NCBI RefSeq assembly: GCF_041060425.1
Contig: NZ_JAULBC010000001.1
Span: 496,001 to 560,000, forward strand
From: Danxiaibacter flavus
GTDB taxonomy: Bacteria > Bacteroidota > Bacteroidia > Chitinophagales > Chitinophagaceae
Direction: 5' to 3'
Length of the DNA stretch: 64,000 bases
Shown: positions 51,405-59,879 of the stretch, one piece after another
Numbering within the stretch: position 1 is the first letter of the stretch
Layout: each line of letters begins with the position of its first letter
Notes under the pieces: generated by a model
The model's input: the letters and a program-made list of their open reading frames with translations, nothing else
The model's database searches: none
Told to the model about the DNA's origin: nothing
Position numbers and translations under genes: made by a program

Positions 51405-52775
51405 TTAGAAAGAAAAGTTTTGCAGTTCATTTTGTTTCAAAGCAAATTGTTCGCTCTTCTTAAGATCTTTAATGACACAGGTTCCTTCTTCCAGTTCTTT
51501 GCTGCCAATAATTACAATAAAAGGAATTGCTTTTTTCTCAGCATACTTAAATTGCTTATCAAACTTAGCCAGCTCATGGTACAATTCACATCTAACACCT
51601 TTGCCTCGTAATTGTTGAGCAAGCTCAAATGCTTTCCTGCTTTCTGCATCGCCAAGGTTAAAGAATAAAACCTGCGTACCGGTTTGTACTGCTTCGGGAA
51701 AAAGTTTTAATTCTTCCATTACATCATAAATGCGGTCAACGCCAAATGAAATTCCCACGCCAGGTAAATTCGGAACGCCAAATAAGCCCGTAAGGTCATC
51801 ATAGCGGCCGCCGCCACCAATGCTACCCATCTGAACGTTTTTAGCTTTTACTTCAAAGATGGTTCCGGTGTAATAATTAAGGCCGCGCGCAAGGGTGAAG
51901 TCCGTTACCAATTTACTGTTGCCAGCGATGGCAGCATAGTTCAGTACGTATGTGATCTCTTCAATGCCTTTTTTAGCTGTTTCATTATCGCCCATCAGTT
52001 CAGTCAACTGTTGAAGTTTTTCTTCATTGCTTCCTTCAATGGACAGGTATTGCTCAATACGTGCAACCTGGTTTTCTTGTAAGCCTCTTGTTGCCAGTTC
52101 TTCTTTAACCTTTTCCAATCCTATTTTGTCCAGCTTGTCAATCGCAATAGTTATATCCATCATTTTGTCGGCGCCTCCGCATAATTCAGCAAGGCCTGCA
52201 AGTATTTTCCTGTTGTTTATGCGGATCTCCACATCAATTTTCAACTGACTAAATACCTCTGCATAAATATTAGCCAGTTCCACTTCGTTGAGGAGCGAAT
52301 AGCTACCCACCACATCCGCATCACATTGATAGAATTCGCGGTAACGGCCCTTTTGGGGTCTGTCCGCGCGCCAAACAGGTTGTATCTGATAACGCTTAAA
52401 AGGAAAAGTAAGTTGCGCATGGTTCATGGCCACATATCGTGCAAACGGAATGGTAAGATCATACCTTAATGCGCGCTCCGTTAGGTTTTTATCATTTTTT
52501 CCATTCAGTACATTTTCAAATGCAGCTTTAGATTTCTCCAGGTTTTTAGGGTCTCCCAAGCCGTTATTCAGCACCTTAAAAATTAATTTGTCACCTTCCT
52601 CCCCATACTTCCCCATTAAGGTTTCAATGTTTTCCATCGTTGGGGTTTCCAATGGCTGAAACCCGTATAATTCAAAAACCGAGCGTACAGTTGAAAAAAT
52701 ATAGTTACGTTTTCTAACAATATCTGTAGAAAAATCTCTCGTTCCCTGCGGTATCCCTACCTGTATTTTAGCCAT
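51405..52775 (-). CDS. hisS: Histidyl-tRNA synthetase
   Basis: A 456-residue class II synthetase that charges tRNA-His. Motif 1 region is QGTRDFSTDIVRKRNYIFST; motif 2 is FKRYQIQPVWRADRPQKGRY followed by REFYQCDADVVG; the histidine-specific loop is ARGLNYYTGTIFEVK; and motif 3 is GVGISFGVDRIYDVM. A C-terminal anticodon-binding domain follows (TQVLFFNLGD onward). Length is typical. It is in one unit with the DUF1569 gene downstream. Its substrate tRNA is encoded at 10622-10696. Confidence 0.97.
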   Translation of the reverse strand: MAKIQVGIPQGTRDFSTDIVRKRNYIFSTVRSVFELYGFQPLETPTMENIETLMGKYGEEGDKLIFKVLNNGLGDPKNLEKSKAAFENVLNGKNDKNLTERALRYDLTIPFARYVAMNHAQLTFPFKRYQIQPVWRADRPQKGRYREFYQCDADVVGSYSLLNEVELANIYAEVFSQLKIDVEIRINNRKILAGLAELCGGADKMMDITIAIDKLDKIGLEKVKEELATRGLQENQVARIEQYLSIEGSNEEKLQQLTELMGDNETAKKGIEEITYVLNYAAIAGNSKLVTDFTLARGLNYYTGTIFEVKAKNVQMGSIGGGGRYDDLTGLFGVPNLPGVGISFGVDRIYDVMEELKLFPEAVQTGTQVLFFNLGDAESRKAFELAQQLRGKGVRCELYHELAKFDKQFKYAEKKAIPFIVIIGSKELEEGTCVIKDLKKSEQFALKQNELQNFSF

Positions 52776-52840
52776 TTTATGGTATTATCTGTTTTGTTAA
52801 TCAGCTTCATCTAAAATCGTACACCTTTCATCGTACATCC

Positions 52841-52897
52841 TACATCGCAGGAATCTGTCCTACATTTTCAAAATGTAGGACAGATTCCTGCGATGTA
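52841..52897. repeat. Perfect 28-bp palindrome with a 1-nt centre
   Basis: The left arm 52841-52868 (opening TACATCGCAGGAATCTGTCC) is exactly complementary to 52870-52897 around a single C. It starts five bases beyond the stop codon of the phosphatase gene. On the minus strand no T run follows, so it is not a standard intrinsic terminator. The outer ends are of the TACATCG repeat class found just beside it. Confidence 0.9.
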
Positions 52898-52901
52898 CAT
52901 G

Positions 52902-53360
52902 CTACTCCCGGTATTTTGCAATAATCTGTTCACAAGCTTGGTCCAGCATGTCAAACACTTTGTGAAAGCCATCTTCTCCTCCATACCACGGATCCGGCAC
53001 GCTTCTGTTTTCTCCGGGATATAGTTCATTCAATATAAGATCTACTTTTTTTTCGTTCCAAAAATCTTTGCTTATCCTTTTCACGTCTGTATAATTCTCA
53101 CTATCCATCACATAGATCTTATCAAAATTCTTTATGTCTTCTTTTTTAAACTGTCTTCCACATTGGCCGCTTATGTCTATGTTATTTAGCACGGCTACTT
53201 TTTGCGATAAATGATGCGGAGGCTCTCCAATGTGATAATTACTTGTTCCCGCACTGTCTACCAGCCACTTCAAATGATATTTTTCCACTTTATCCTGCAA
53301 AATGCCTTCGGCTAATGGGCTTCTGCAAATATTGCCGAGACATACCATTAAAATTTTCAT
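52902..53360 (-). CDS. Low-molecular-weight protein tyrosine phosphatase
   Basis: A 152-residue cytosolic phosphatase. The catalytic P-loop CX5R is CLGNICRS at residues 7-14, immediately after the first strand (MKILMVCLGNICRSPLAEG). The general-acid loop is VPDPWYGGEDGF near residue 120. Length and both motifs match the family. In many bacteria such enzymes act with tyrosine kinases on exopolysaccharide export, but no kinase gene is adjacent. The -7 box ends five bases before the ATG. Confidence 0.95.
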   Translation of the reverse strand: MKILMVCLGNICRSPLAEGILQDKVEKYHLKWLVDSAGTSNYHIGEPPHHLSQKVAVLNNIDISGQCGRQFKKEDIKNFDKIYVMDSENYTDVKRISKDFWNEKKVDLILNELYPGENRSVPDPWYGGEDGFHKVFDMLDQACEQIIAKYRE

Positions 53361-53365
53361 GGCTG

Positions 53366-53373
53366 CAAAGATA
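53366..53373 (-). promoter_or_regulatory. Bacteroidota -7 box placed 5 nt before the phosphatase ATG
   Basis: Minus-strand TATCTTTG matches TAnnTTTG, with five bases to the ATG at 53360, the same spacing as at 3985 and 42332. Confidence 0.45.
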
Positions 53374-53636
53374 ATGTTCGCAGGATATTCAGGCTTTGAA
53401 ACACGATCATATCCTGCTTGTAATCAGTATTTATGGAAATTTTTCTTTTTGCACTCTATATAGTCAGGCGATGTTAACCATTCCTCATAATAACAAATGT
53501 TAATTATTTTGTAAGCATATTTTATTATTTCATCATTGGGCTCGAGGTAAAAAAACACTCAGATTACAGAATTTTATAAAAAATAAAAACTAAAATTTTA
53601 TATCTTGCCCGAGCCGTATTTTAATTATTGTGTTAA

Positions 53637-53879
53637 ATGGAGAATAATTTCAGAACAAGGCAAAAGAAAAGTTTGACCTTAATGCGCACTATTTATGGAG
53701 TTGCTATATCTCTGTTAATACTGTCAGTGGGGCTTGTTGTATTTTTTGGATCTCAGTGGAATCTTCCGTTTTCAGCGGCTCTTACAGAGCTTGATCCCTT
53801 AATGAGATATTTGTTTGGCGGGCTTTGTCTTTTGTACGGGGCTTTCAGAATGTATAGAAGTGTTAAGAAAGAATATTAA
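53637..53879 (+). CDS. Small two-helix membrane protein, 80 residues
   Basis: A basic N-terminus (MENNFRTRQKKSLTLMRTIY) is followed by a strong membrane helix (GVAISLLILSVGLVVFFG) and a second, weaker helix (YLFGGLCLLYGAFRMYRSV). The stop codon is three bases before the ATG of the PstS-like gene, so the three genes to 56526 are probably one operon. No family is recognised; position and topology suggest an accessory of the downstream substrate-binding and TPR proteins. Confidence 0.75.
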   Translation: MENNFRTRQKKSLTLMRTIYGVAISLLILSVGLVVFFGSQWNLPFSAALTELDPLMRYLFGGLCLLYGAFRMYRSVKKEY

Positions 53880-53882
53880 AGT

Positions 53883-54818
53883 ATGGCAGAGAAAATAATG
53901 TGTAAATTGGCAGTCGCTTTTTTTCTGGGAGTTATTTTTACTGCATGTGGTAACGGAACCAGAAGCAACAGGGATAACGATACCTACAAAAAAGGCGTAA
54001 TCAATATAAGTGTTGATGAAAGCTTTAAGCCGGTTATAGAAGAGCAGATTAAAGTGTATGAATCTTCTTTTCCGGAAGCGAAAATTATCCCGACGTATAA
54101 GTCTGAAGCTGATTGCTTGCGGGATCTTCAAAATGACAGTGTGAGAATGATTGTAATTGCCAGGGGACTAACTGTGGACGAAGATAAATATTACACCACA
54201 AAGCTTAAGTATCATCCGAATTATGATGTGCTTGCCTATGATGCTGTAAGTGTTATCATTAACATTAATGGAAAAGACAGTGTCTTTACCATGGCTAAGA
54301 TCAGGGATTTTCTCAGTGGAAAAGATTCCTCGAAGACTATAGTTGTCGATGGAAAAAATGCTACCAGTACCGTAAGATTTTTGAAAGATTCTGTTTTAAA
54401 AGGAGAAAATTTTGGTAGCAACGTTACAGCCGCAAATAACAGTAGGGAAGTGGTTGATTACGTTTCTAGAAACCAAAATGCCATAGGTTTCGTAGGTTCA
54501 AGCTGGGTAGGCAACGAACAGGATCCGGAGCAGAAGGCCTATATGAAGACAATTCGCTTTGCATTACTGCAATGCACCTCTTGCAAGGATGACAGCATAT
54601 TTGCAAAACCTTCGCAGTCAACTATTAGTTACGCGCAATATCCTTTGGTACGGCCTTTGTACTATATCGTGAAGGAGAACTATTCCGGTTTAGGGACCGG
54701 ATTTCTTAATTTTATGAGTGTAGAAAGAGGCCAGCTTATTTTTAGAAGATCATATCTTGTACCCGCCAAGATGTATTTCGGCATCCGTACAAGCAATATA
54801 AAAGAAAGTACCGATTAA
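53883..54818 (+). CDS. PstS-like phosphate-family substrate-binding lipoprotein
   Basis: A 311-residue lipoprotein (CKLAVAFFLGVIFTACGNG, lipobox Cys). The mature part has the periplasmic-binding-protein pattern of the PstS family: INISVDESFKPVIEEQIKVY, AYDAVSVIININGKDSVFTM, and SREVVDYVSRNQNAIGFVGS. The usual end block YPLVRPLYYIVKENYSGLGT and FLNFMSVERGQLIF is present. No pstC, pstA or pstB genes adjoin, so transport of phosphate is doubtful. In Bacteroidota such proteins often sit beside ExbB/TonB or TPR genes, as here with the TPR gene. Confidence 0.87.
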   Translation: MAEKIMCKLAVAFFLGVIFTACGNGTRSNRDNDTYKKGVINISVDESFKPVIEEQIKVYESSFPEAKIIPTYKSEADCLRDLQNDSVRMIVIARGLTVDEDKYYTTKLKYHPNYDVLAYDAVSVIININGKDSVFTMAKIRDFLSGKDSSKTIVVDGKNATSTVRFLKDSVLKGENFGSNVTAANNSREVVDYVSRNQNAIGFVGSSWVGNEQDPEQKAYMKTIRFALLQCTSCKDDSIFAKPSQSTISYAQYPLVRPLYYIVKENYSGLGTGFLNFMSVERGQLIFRRSYLVPAKMYFGIRTSNIKESTD

Positions 54819-54840
54819 TCACTAGTATAAAAAACAGAAA

Positions 54841-56526
54841 ATGAAGAAAACAGCTTTAACATTTTTATCTATTGGGTTTGCTACTGTTACAGCTTTTTCT
54901 CAAAAAGTAGAGGATGGAATAAAATATCTCTACTACGAGAAAACAAAAAGTGCCTTGGAAACATTGCAAAAAGTGGTAAATGATAAGCCTAAAGACGCTT
55001 ATTCTATCTATTGGTTAGGTCAGGCAATGATAGCCAATGAGGATGTAGCCGGTGCAAAAGCTTTGTACCAGCAAAAATTAAATGAAGGTGTTAACGATCC
55101 CTGGTTGTGGGTTGGTATGGGAAACGCTGAACTGTTAAGCGGCGGCGACGTGAATGCGGCTAAACAAAAATTTGAGCAGGCAATTACAAGCACAACCGGT
55201 ACTAAAGGAAAAACGAAAGGTGTTCCTAACGCCGATATTTTGAATGCTATTGGTAAAGCAAATGCCGACGGTAGTAGCAAACAAGGTGATCCGCAGTACG
55301 CTGTTGATAAGTTAAAACAGGCTATGGAAATTGATAAAACAAATCCTGAAATACCTGTAAATCTTGGCATTAACTATCTTAAATTGGGTAGCGACAAAGG
55401 TGGTGAGGCTGTTGAAGCTTTCCGTGAAGCATTAAACAGAAACCCTAATTATGCCAAAGCTGATTTCAGAATCGGTCGTATCTACCAAAGCCAGAACAAC
55501 CTGGACGCCATGAATGAATGGTATGGTAAAGCTATCGCTGCAGACCCGGCTTATGCTCCTGTTTATCTTAATTACTTCAGATATTACCAGGAAAAGGATA
55601 TCAATGCAGCAAAAGAATACATAGAAAAATATGTAGCTAATGCTGACAAAGATTGTAAAACCGATTTCTTCCAGGCCGACTATCTGTTCCGCGCCGGTAA
55701 ATACCAGGAGTCTTTAGATAAAGCAAAACAAATGGAAGCTGGAGCTTGTAAAGACTATGCTCCTATAAATCTTTTATATGCTTACAACTACGACAGGTTA
55801 CATCAGCCGGATCAGGCCAGGACAGCTATTACTAATTTCTTTGCACAACAAACGCTGACAGCAGTTCCAATAGATGCTTATAAGATTGCTGCTGAAATTT
55901 ATAAAAAGGCTCCTGGTTTCGAAGATTCTGCAATCTCGTATCTGACTAAAGCAATGGACATCGATACAGTACAGGCAAATAAAATGAGCTATGCTGATAC
56001 GATCGCGTCAATCTACAAAAAAACAAACAGGCCTGCAGAAAGATATGACTGGTTGAAGAAAAGCTTTGCTTTGAATACAAAACCATCAAATGCTGATATC
56101 TATAATTTGGGTGATGCGGCGCTGGGTGCAAAAGATTACCCTGTTGCTGATAGCATGGCTGCGATCTACAAAACAAAATATCCTGACCAGCCTTATGGTT
56201 ACACAATGCTTGTAAAAAGCGCTCAGGCACAAGACAGCACCGGTACTAAAGCTGTTGGTCCGATCAACGATTATATCGGCTTCTTAATGAAGGATACAAC
56301 TAAAAATGCACAGGCAATTGCTTATTACCACGCTATCCAGGGCGGTTACTATGCAAATACAGCTAAAAACATTGACAGCTCAATCGCTGAATTTGAAGAA
56401 GCTGTAAGATTTGATCCGGCTAACGTTCAGTACAAACAATTCCTGGATCAGTTAACAAGGGTGAAAAATAAATCCAATCAAAAAAGCAGTCCCGCAAACA
56501 AACCCAAACAAAGCTCAGGTAAATAG
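54841..56526 (+). CDS. Tetratricopeptide-repeat protein, exported
   Basis: A 561-residue protein. A signal sequence (MKKTALTFLSIGFATVTAFS) is followed by multiple TPR units, for example PKDAYSIYWLGQAMIANEDV, NPEIPVNLGINYLKLGSDKG and NPNYAKADFRIGRIYQSQNN. A long helical tail ends in a Lys/Ser/Pro-rich segment (NQKSSPANKPKQSSGK). TPR arrays bind other proteins, and partnership with the PstS-like protein encoded 22 bases upstream is likely. A terminator follows directly. Confidence 0.9.
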   Translation: MKKTALTFLSIGFATVTAFSQKVEDGIKYLYYEKTKSALETLQKVVNDKPKDAYSIYWLGQAMIANEDVAGAKALYQQKLNEGVNDPWLWVGMGNAELLSGGDVNAAKQKFEQAITSTTGTKGKTKGVPNADILNAIGKANADGSSKQGDPQYAVDKLKQAMEIDKTNPEIPVNLGINYLKLGSDKGGEAVEAFREALNRNPNYAKADFRIGRIYQSQNNLDAMNEWYGKAIAADPAYAPVYLNYFRYYQEKDINAAKEYIEKYVANADKDCKTDFFQADYLFRAGKYQESLDKAKQMEAGACKDYAPINLLYAYNYDRLHQPDQARTAITNFFAQQTLTAVPIDAYKIAAEIYKKAPGFEDSAISYLTKAMDIDTVQANKMSYADTIASIYKKTNRPAERYDWLKKSFALNTKPSNADIYNLGDAALGAKDYPVADSMAAIYKTKYPDQPYGYTMLVKSAQAQDSTGTKAVGPINDYIGFLMKDTTKNAQAIAYYHAIQGGYYANTAKNIDSSIAEFEEAVRFDPANVQYKQFLDQLTRVKNKSNQKSSPANKPKQSSGK

Positions 56527-56550
56527 TTAATTCTGATTTACATATATAAT

Positions 56551-56580
56551 ATAAAGGCTCCCTAAAAGGGAGCTTTTATA
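56551..56580 (+). terminator. Intrinsic terminator after the TPR gene
   Basis: ATAAAGGCTCCC pairs with GGGAGCTTTTAT (one G-T wobble) over a 5-nt loop, followed by T-rich sequence. Confidence 0.85.
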
Positions 56581-56629
56581 TTTGTAACAGGTGCCCCTCC
56601 CGTACAAACGGCATGTTCGGGCAGCATCT

Positions 56630-56688
56630 GACATCATACACTTATACCTTAGATCGTACACCTTACACCGTACATCTTACATTTACAT
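56630..56688. repeat. 7-nt-period repeats, TACATCG class
   Basis: TACACCT / TACACCG / TACATCT heptamers in the upstream region of nuoA. Confidence 0.6.
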
Positions 56689-56731
56689 GACATTTTTTAC
56701 GTCATTGATTTTTTTTACCCGTCTTTGCCCT

Positions 56732-56739
56732 TATTTTTG
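56732..56739 (+). promoter_or_regulatory. Bacteroidota -7 box of nuoA
   Basis: TATTTTTG matches TAnnTTTG, 19 bases before the nuoA ATG at 56759. Confidence 0.5.
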
Positions 56740-56758
56740 CGGCATTAAAGAATTTACC

Positions 56759-57157
56759 ATGAGTGCATTGACGATTTTACTGGATGCAAACGTGAACTCC
56801 TCTGCTAATTATTTTCAAATAGGTATTCAATTGCTGGTGGCCATCGGCATCGTTATAGTTATGATGGTGGCATCTCATTTATTGGGACCTAAAAGAAGTA
56901 CTTCTGAAAAGCTGGAGAACTTTGCAAGCGGTATCGAAAGCCATGGTAACGCCCGCGCTCCAATGGCTATTAAATATTTTCTTGTAGCCATTCTTTTCGT
57001 TTTATTTGATGTAGAAGTAATCTTTTTCTATCCATATGCGGTAAACTTTAAAGAGCTCGGCTGGACCGGCTTCTGGGAAGTATTACTGTTCGTTGCATTC
57101 TTTCTTGTTGGCTTTATTTACATCATCAAGAAGAAAGCACTTCAATGGGAGGACTAA
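56759..57157 (+). CDS. nuoA: NADH-quinone oxidoreductase subunit A
   Basis: A 132-residue membrane subunit of complex I with three helices: IGIQLLVAIGIVIVMMVASH, the conserved loop and helix PMAIKYFLVAILFVLFDVEV, and FWEVLLFVAFFLVGFIYIIK. The conserved FDVEVIFFYPYAV is present. The start is ATG 56759; the frame stays open upstream but only into repeat. A terminator follows and nuoB has its own -7 box, so nuoA appears to be a separate transcription unit from nuoB onward. Confidence 0.95.
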   Translation: MSALTILLDANVNSSANYFQIGIQLLVAIGIVIVMMVASHLLGPKRSTSEKLENFASGIESHGNARAPMAIKYFLVAILFVLFDVEVIFFYPYAVNFKELGWTGFWEVLLFVAFFLVGFIYIIKKKALQWED

Positions 57158-57176
57158 CAAGAAGTTAAAAAATACA

Positions 57177-57210
57177 AAAGAGCAGGTCTTGCAAAGCCTG
57201 CTCTTTTCAT
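57177..57210 (+). terminator. Intrinsic terminator between nuoA and nuoB
   Basis: Perfect 11-bp stem AAAAGAGCAGG / CCTGCTCTTTT with a 9-nt loop and a T-rich tail. Confidence 0.85.
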
Positions 57211-57270
57211 TTTGACTTTAAGAAGGCAAATTAAACGTCAAATGTTTTAGCTCAATTGCCAAGTGTAACC

Positions 57271-57278
57271 TATTTTTG
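57271..57278 (+). promoter_or_regulatory. Bacteroidota -7 box upstream of nuoB
   Basis: TATTTTTG matches TAnnTTTG, downstream of the nuoA terminator and 82 bases before the nuoB ATG. Confidence 0.5.
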
Positions 57279-57360
57279 CCGATAGAAATTGATCTTGTAA
57301 TAATTGTGTTTGTAACATTATTGCCACCAATGCAATAAGTGTTATATTAAAATAAATACT

Positions 57361-57951
57361 ATGTCACGTCCCGTTCAATTCAATATTCATCCAAAGCAGG
57401 CAGATATTTACGACAATATTGCGCTGGCTGAGATGCCGGAGGGGCTTCAAGGACAGGGATATTTTGCGACCTCACTGGAAAAGACCATTGCTCTGGCACG
57501 TAAAAACTCCATTTGGCCTTTACCTTTCGCAACTTCCTGCTGCGGTATCGAATTCATGGCCACAATGGGTTCTCATTATGATCTTTCGCGTTTTGGTTCT
57601 GAGAGACTGGGTTTTACTCCGCGTCAGTGTGATCTGTTAATGGTGATGGGAACTATCGCAAAGAAAATGGCTCCGGTGTTAAGACAGGTTTATCTGCAAA
57701 TGGCTGAGCCCCGTTGGGTATTGGCGGTGGGAGCCTGTGCTTCTTCAGGAGGAATTTTTGATACTTATTCTGTGTTGCAGGGCATTGACCAGGTTATTCC
57801 GGTTGATGTATATGTTCCAGGGTGCCCTCCAAGACCAGAAGCTATCCTCGATGGCTTTATGCGCATCCAGGAATTGGTGGGTAACGAAAGCTTAAGAAGA
57901 AGAAATAGTGACCATTATAAAGCTTTGTTAGGCAGTTACGGTATACAATAA
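57361..57951 (+). CDS. nuoB: NADH-quinone oxidoreductase subunit B
   Basis: A 196-residue peripheral-arm subunit that carries iron-sulfur cluster N2, the last step before quinone. The ligands are visible: the adjacent Cys pair in LPFATSCCGIEFMATMG, the Cys in AVGACASSGGIFDTYSVLQG, and the Cys in VYVPGCPPRPEAILDG. Length is normal and the catalytic surroundings are intact. It is the first gene after the nuoA terminator; nuoC starts 61 bases later. Confidence 0.97.
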   Translation: MSRPVQFNIHPKQADIYDNIALAEMPEGLQGQGYFATSLEKTIALARKNSIWPLPFATSCCGIEFMATMGSHYDLSRFGSERLGFTPRQCDLLMVMGTIAKKMAPVLRQVYLQMAEPRWVLAVGACASSGGIFDTYSVLQGIDQVIPVDVYVPGCPPRPEAILDGFMRIQELVGNESLRRRNSDHYKALLGSYGIQ

Positions 57952-58012
57952 ATAGTGTGGTGCATCAGGTTAGAGGCGGTTATCCAGGTTTCATACAAAT
58001 TTTCAACACCCG

Positions 58013-58531
58013 ATGGAATTGACAAACGAATATATCAAGCAGAGATTAGCAGATCAATTTGGCGATAAGGTAGTAAACTTCGAAGAACCTTATGGCATGT
58101 TCACGTTTGAAGCTCCTAAAGAAGATAATCTTAAAGTTTTACAATTTCTATTTGACGATGAGGAATTGCAGTTCCGTTTTTTGACGGATCTGTGTGCGGT
58201 TCACTACCCCGATCAGGAAGGCAGGGAACTGGCTATTGTCTACCATCTGCATAACCTGGTAAAGAACGTGAGAATCCGTTTTAAGGTATTCACCAACATC
58301 CAGGAGCCGGATATTTTTACTGCAACCAACATCTTTTCAACCGCAAACTGGATGGAAAGAGAAACATATGATTTCTTTGGGGTTAATTTTATCGGTCATC
58401 CCAACCTGAAACGCATCCTGAACGTTGATGAAATGGATTATTTCCCTATGCGTAAGGAGTTCCCGCTGGAAGATCAGACAAGAATTGACAAGGATGACGA
58501 GATGTTCGGTAGAGGTGGAAGTATTATCTGA
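58013..58531 (+). CDS. nuoC: NADH-quinone oxidoreductase subunit C
   Basis: A 172-residue subunit of the 30-kDa family. Landmarks are FRFLTDLCAVHYPDQEGREL, YHLHNLVKNVRIRFKVF and the signature ANWMERETYDFFGVNFIGHP followed by KRILNVDEMDYFPMRKEFPL. NuoC and NuoD are separate here, not fused as in E. coli. The stop is followed by a CAAATTT-class repeat before nuoD. Confidence 0.97.
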   Translation: MELTNEYIKQRLADQFGDKVVNFEEPYGMFTFEAPKEDNLKVLQFLFDDEELQFRFLTDLCAVHYPDQEGRELAIVYHLHNLVKNVRIRFKVFTNIQEPDIFTATNIFSTANWMERETYDFFGVNFIGHPNLKRILNVDEMDYFPMRKEFPLEDQTRIDKDDEMFGRGGSII

Positions 58532-58562
58532 TTTGAAATTTCAAATTTCAAATTTCAAATTA
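58530..58562. repeat. 7-nt-period repeat between nuoC and nuoD
   Basis: Four heptamers of GAAATTT / CAAATTT type, overlapping the nuoC stop codon and ending ten bases before the nuoD ATG. It could influence nuoD translation. Confidence 0.7.
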
Positions 58563-58571
58563 AAATGAATT

Positions 58572-59801
58572 ATGTCAGAGCAAATAAAACATATAAAACT
58601 ACCTGAAGGTTCCATTGAAAAGCAGACAACTACTTTAAACCTGGGACCAACGCACCCTGCCACTCACGGGGTAATGCAGAATATATTGGAGATGGATGGC
58701 GAAAGAGTGGTATCTGCAGAACAAACGATTGGCTATATTCACCGCGCTTTTGAAAAGCTTGCAGAACGCAGGCCCTTATATCAGATAACTCCGCTTACAG
58801 ACAGGTTGAACTATTGCTCAAGCCCATTGAACAACATGGGTTGGCACATGACCTGCGAAAAGCTTTTAAAAATACAAACGCCCAAACGTGTTGATTACCT
58901 GCGTGTGATCATTATGGAACTGGCGCGTATCGCAGACCACCTTATTTGTAATTCTATTGTTGGTGTGGATTCCGGTGCATTAAGCGTATTTCTTTACGTA
59001 ATGCAGTACAGGGAACTGATCTATGAGATCTACGAAGAAATTTGCGGATCACGTTTAACGACCAACATTGGCCGTATCGGTGGTTTTGAAAGAAACTTTA
59101 ATAATACTGCATGGACGAAACTGGAAAAATTCCTTGCTGAATATCCCGCAGTATTACGCGAATTTGAAAAGCTGTTACAACGTAACAGGATCTTCATGGA
59201 ACGTACCATGGGCGTTGGTGCAATTAGTGCTGAACGTGCATTAAATTATGGCTTCACAGGTCCCAACCTTCGTGCAGCTGGTGTTGATTATGATGTACGC
59301 GTGCATTCTCCTTATAGCAGTTACGAAGATTTCAGTTTTGAAGTACCTGTAGGATCTACCGGCGATTGCTACGACAGATTCCTTGTTCGCAACCAGGAAA
59401 TGTGGCAGAGCATGGAGATCATTAAACAGGCTTACCAGAAAATACAGGAATTTAAAGGTGCTGATGCGGAAGTGTATCACGCTGATGTTCCCGAATACTA
59501 TCTTCCTGAAAAGAAAGATGTCTATACAAAAATGGAGGCACTGATCTGGCACTTCAAGATTGTGATGGGAGAAACGGACATTCCAAAAGGTGAAGTTTAC
59601 CACAGCGTTGAAGCTGCTAATGGTGAACTTGGGTTCTATTTGATTAGTGATGGGGGACGTACTCCGTATCGTCTTCACTTCCGCAGACCTTGCTTTATTT
59701 ATTACCAGGCTTATTCCGAAATAACAGCTGGCAGCATGCTGAGTGATGCCATCATTACATTGAGTAGCCTGAACCTGATTGCGGGAGAACTGGACGCGTA
59801 A
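58572..59801 (+). CDS. nuoD: NADH-quinone oxidoreductase subunit D
   Basis: A 409-residue 49-kDa-family subunit forming the quinone-binding pocket with NuoB. NLGPTHPATHGVMQNILEMD, IGYIHRAFEKLAERRPLYQI and DRLNYCSSPLNNMGWHMTCE are family hallmarks; the quinone-head His is in PTHPATHGV. Further conserved blocks are RIGGFERNFNN and GSTGDCYDRFLVRNQEMWQS. The end is the typical SEITAGSMLSDAIITLSSLN. Length is normal and the gene intact. Confidence 0.97.
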   Translation: MSEQIKHIKLPEGSIEKQTTTLNLGPTHPATHGVMQNILEMDGERVVSAEQTIGYIHRAFEKLAERRPLYQITPLTDRLNYCSSPLNNMGWHMTCEKLLKIQTPKRVDYLRVIIMELARIADHLICNSIVGVDSGALSVFLYVMQYRELIYEIYEEICGSRLTTNIGRIGGFERNFNNTAWTKLEKFLAEYPAVLREFEKLLQRNRIFMERTMGVGAISAERALNYGFTGPNLRAAGVDYDVRVHSPYSSYEDFSFEVPVGSTGDCYDRFLVRNQEMWQSMEIIKQAYQKIQEFKGADAEVYHADVPEYYLPEKKDVYTKMEALIWHFKIVMGETDIPKGEVYHSVEAANGELGFYLISDGGRTPYRLHFRRPCFIYYQAYSEITAGSMLSDAIITLSSLNLIAGELDA

Positions 59802-59818
59802 AATTGAGTTGTGAATAT

Positions 59819-59879
59819 TCAAAAGCAATGCAATGTTTTTGAATGTTTGCTTTTGAATGTTGACTTTTGAATTTGAAAT
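59819..59879. repeat. 7/8-nt-period repeats between nuoD and nuoE
   Basis: TTTGAATG / TTTTGAATGT units repeat three to four times up to the base before the nuoE ATG. Confidence 0.55.

Noticed and set aside
52841..52897. Ordinary intrinsic terminator for the phosphatase gene
   Set aside because: The hairpin is in the right position, but no T run follows on the minus strand and the stem is far longer than needed. It is recorded as a palindrome instead, although a termination role remains possible.
59241..59828. 195-residue minus-strand open frame
   Set aside because: Antisense shadow of nuoD.
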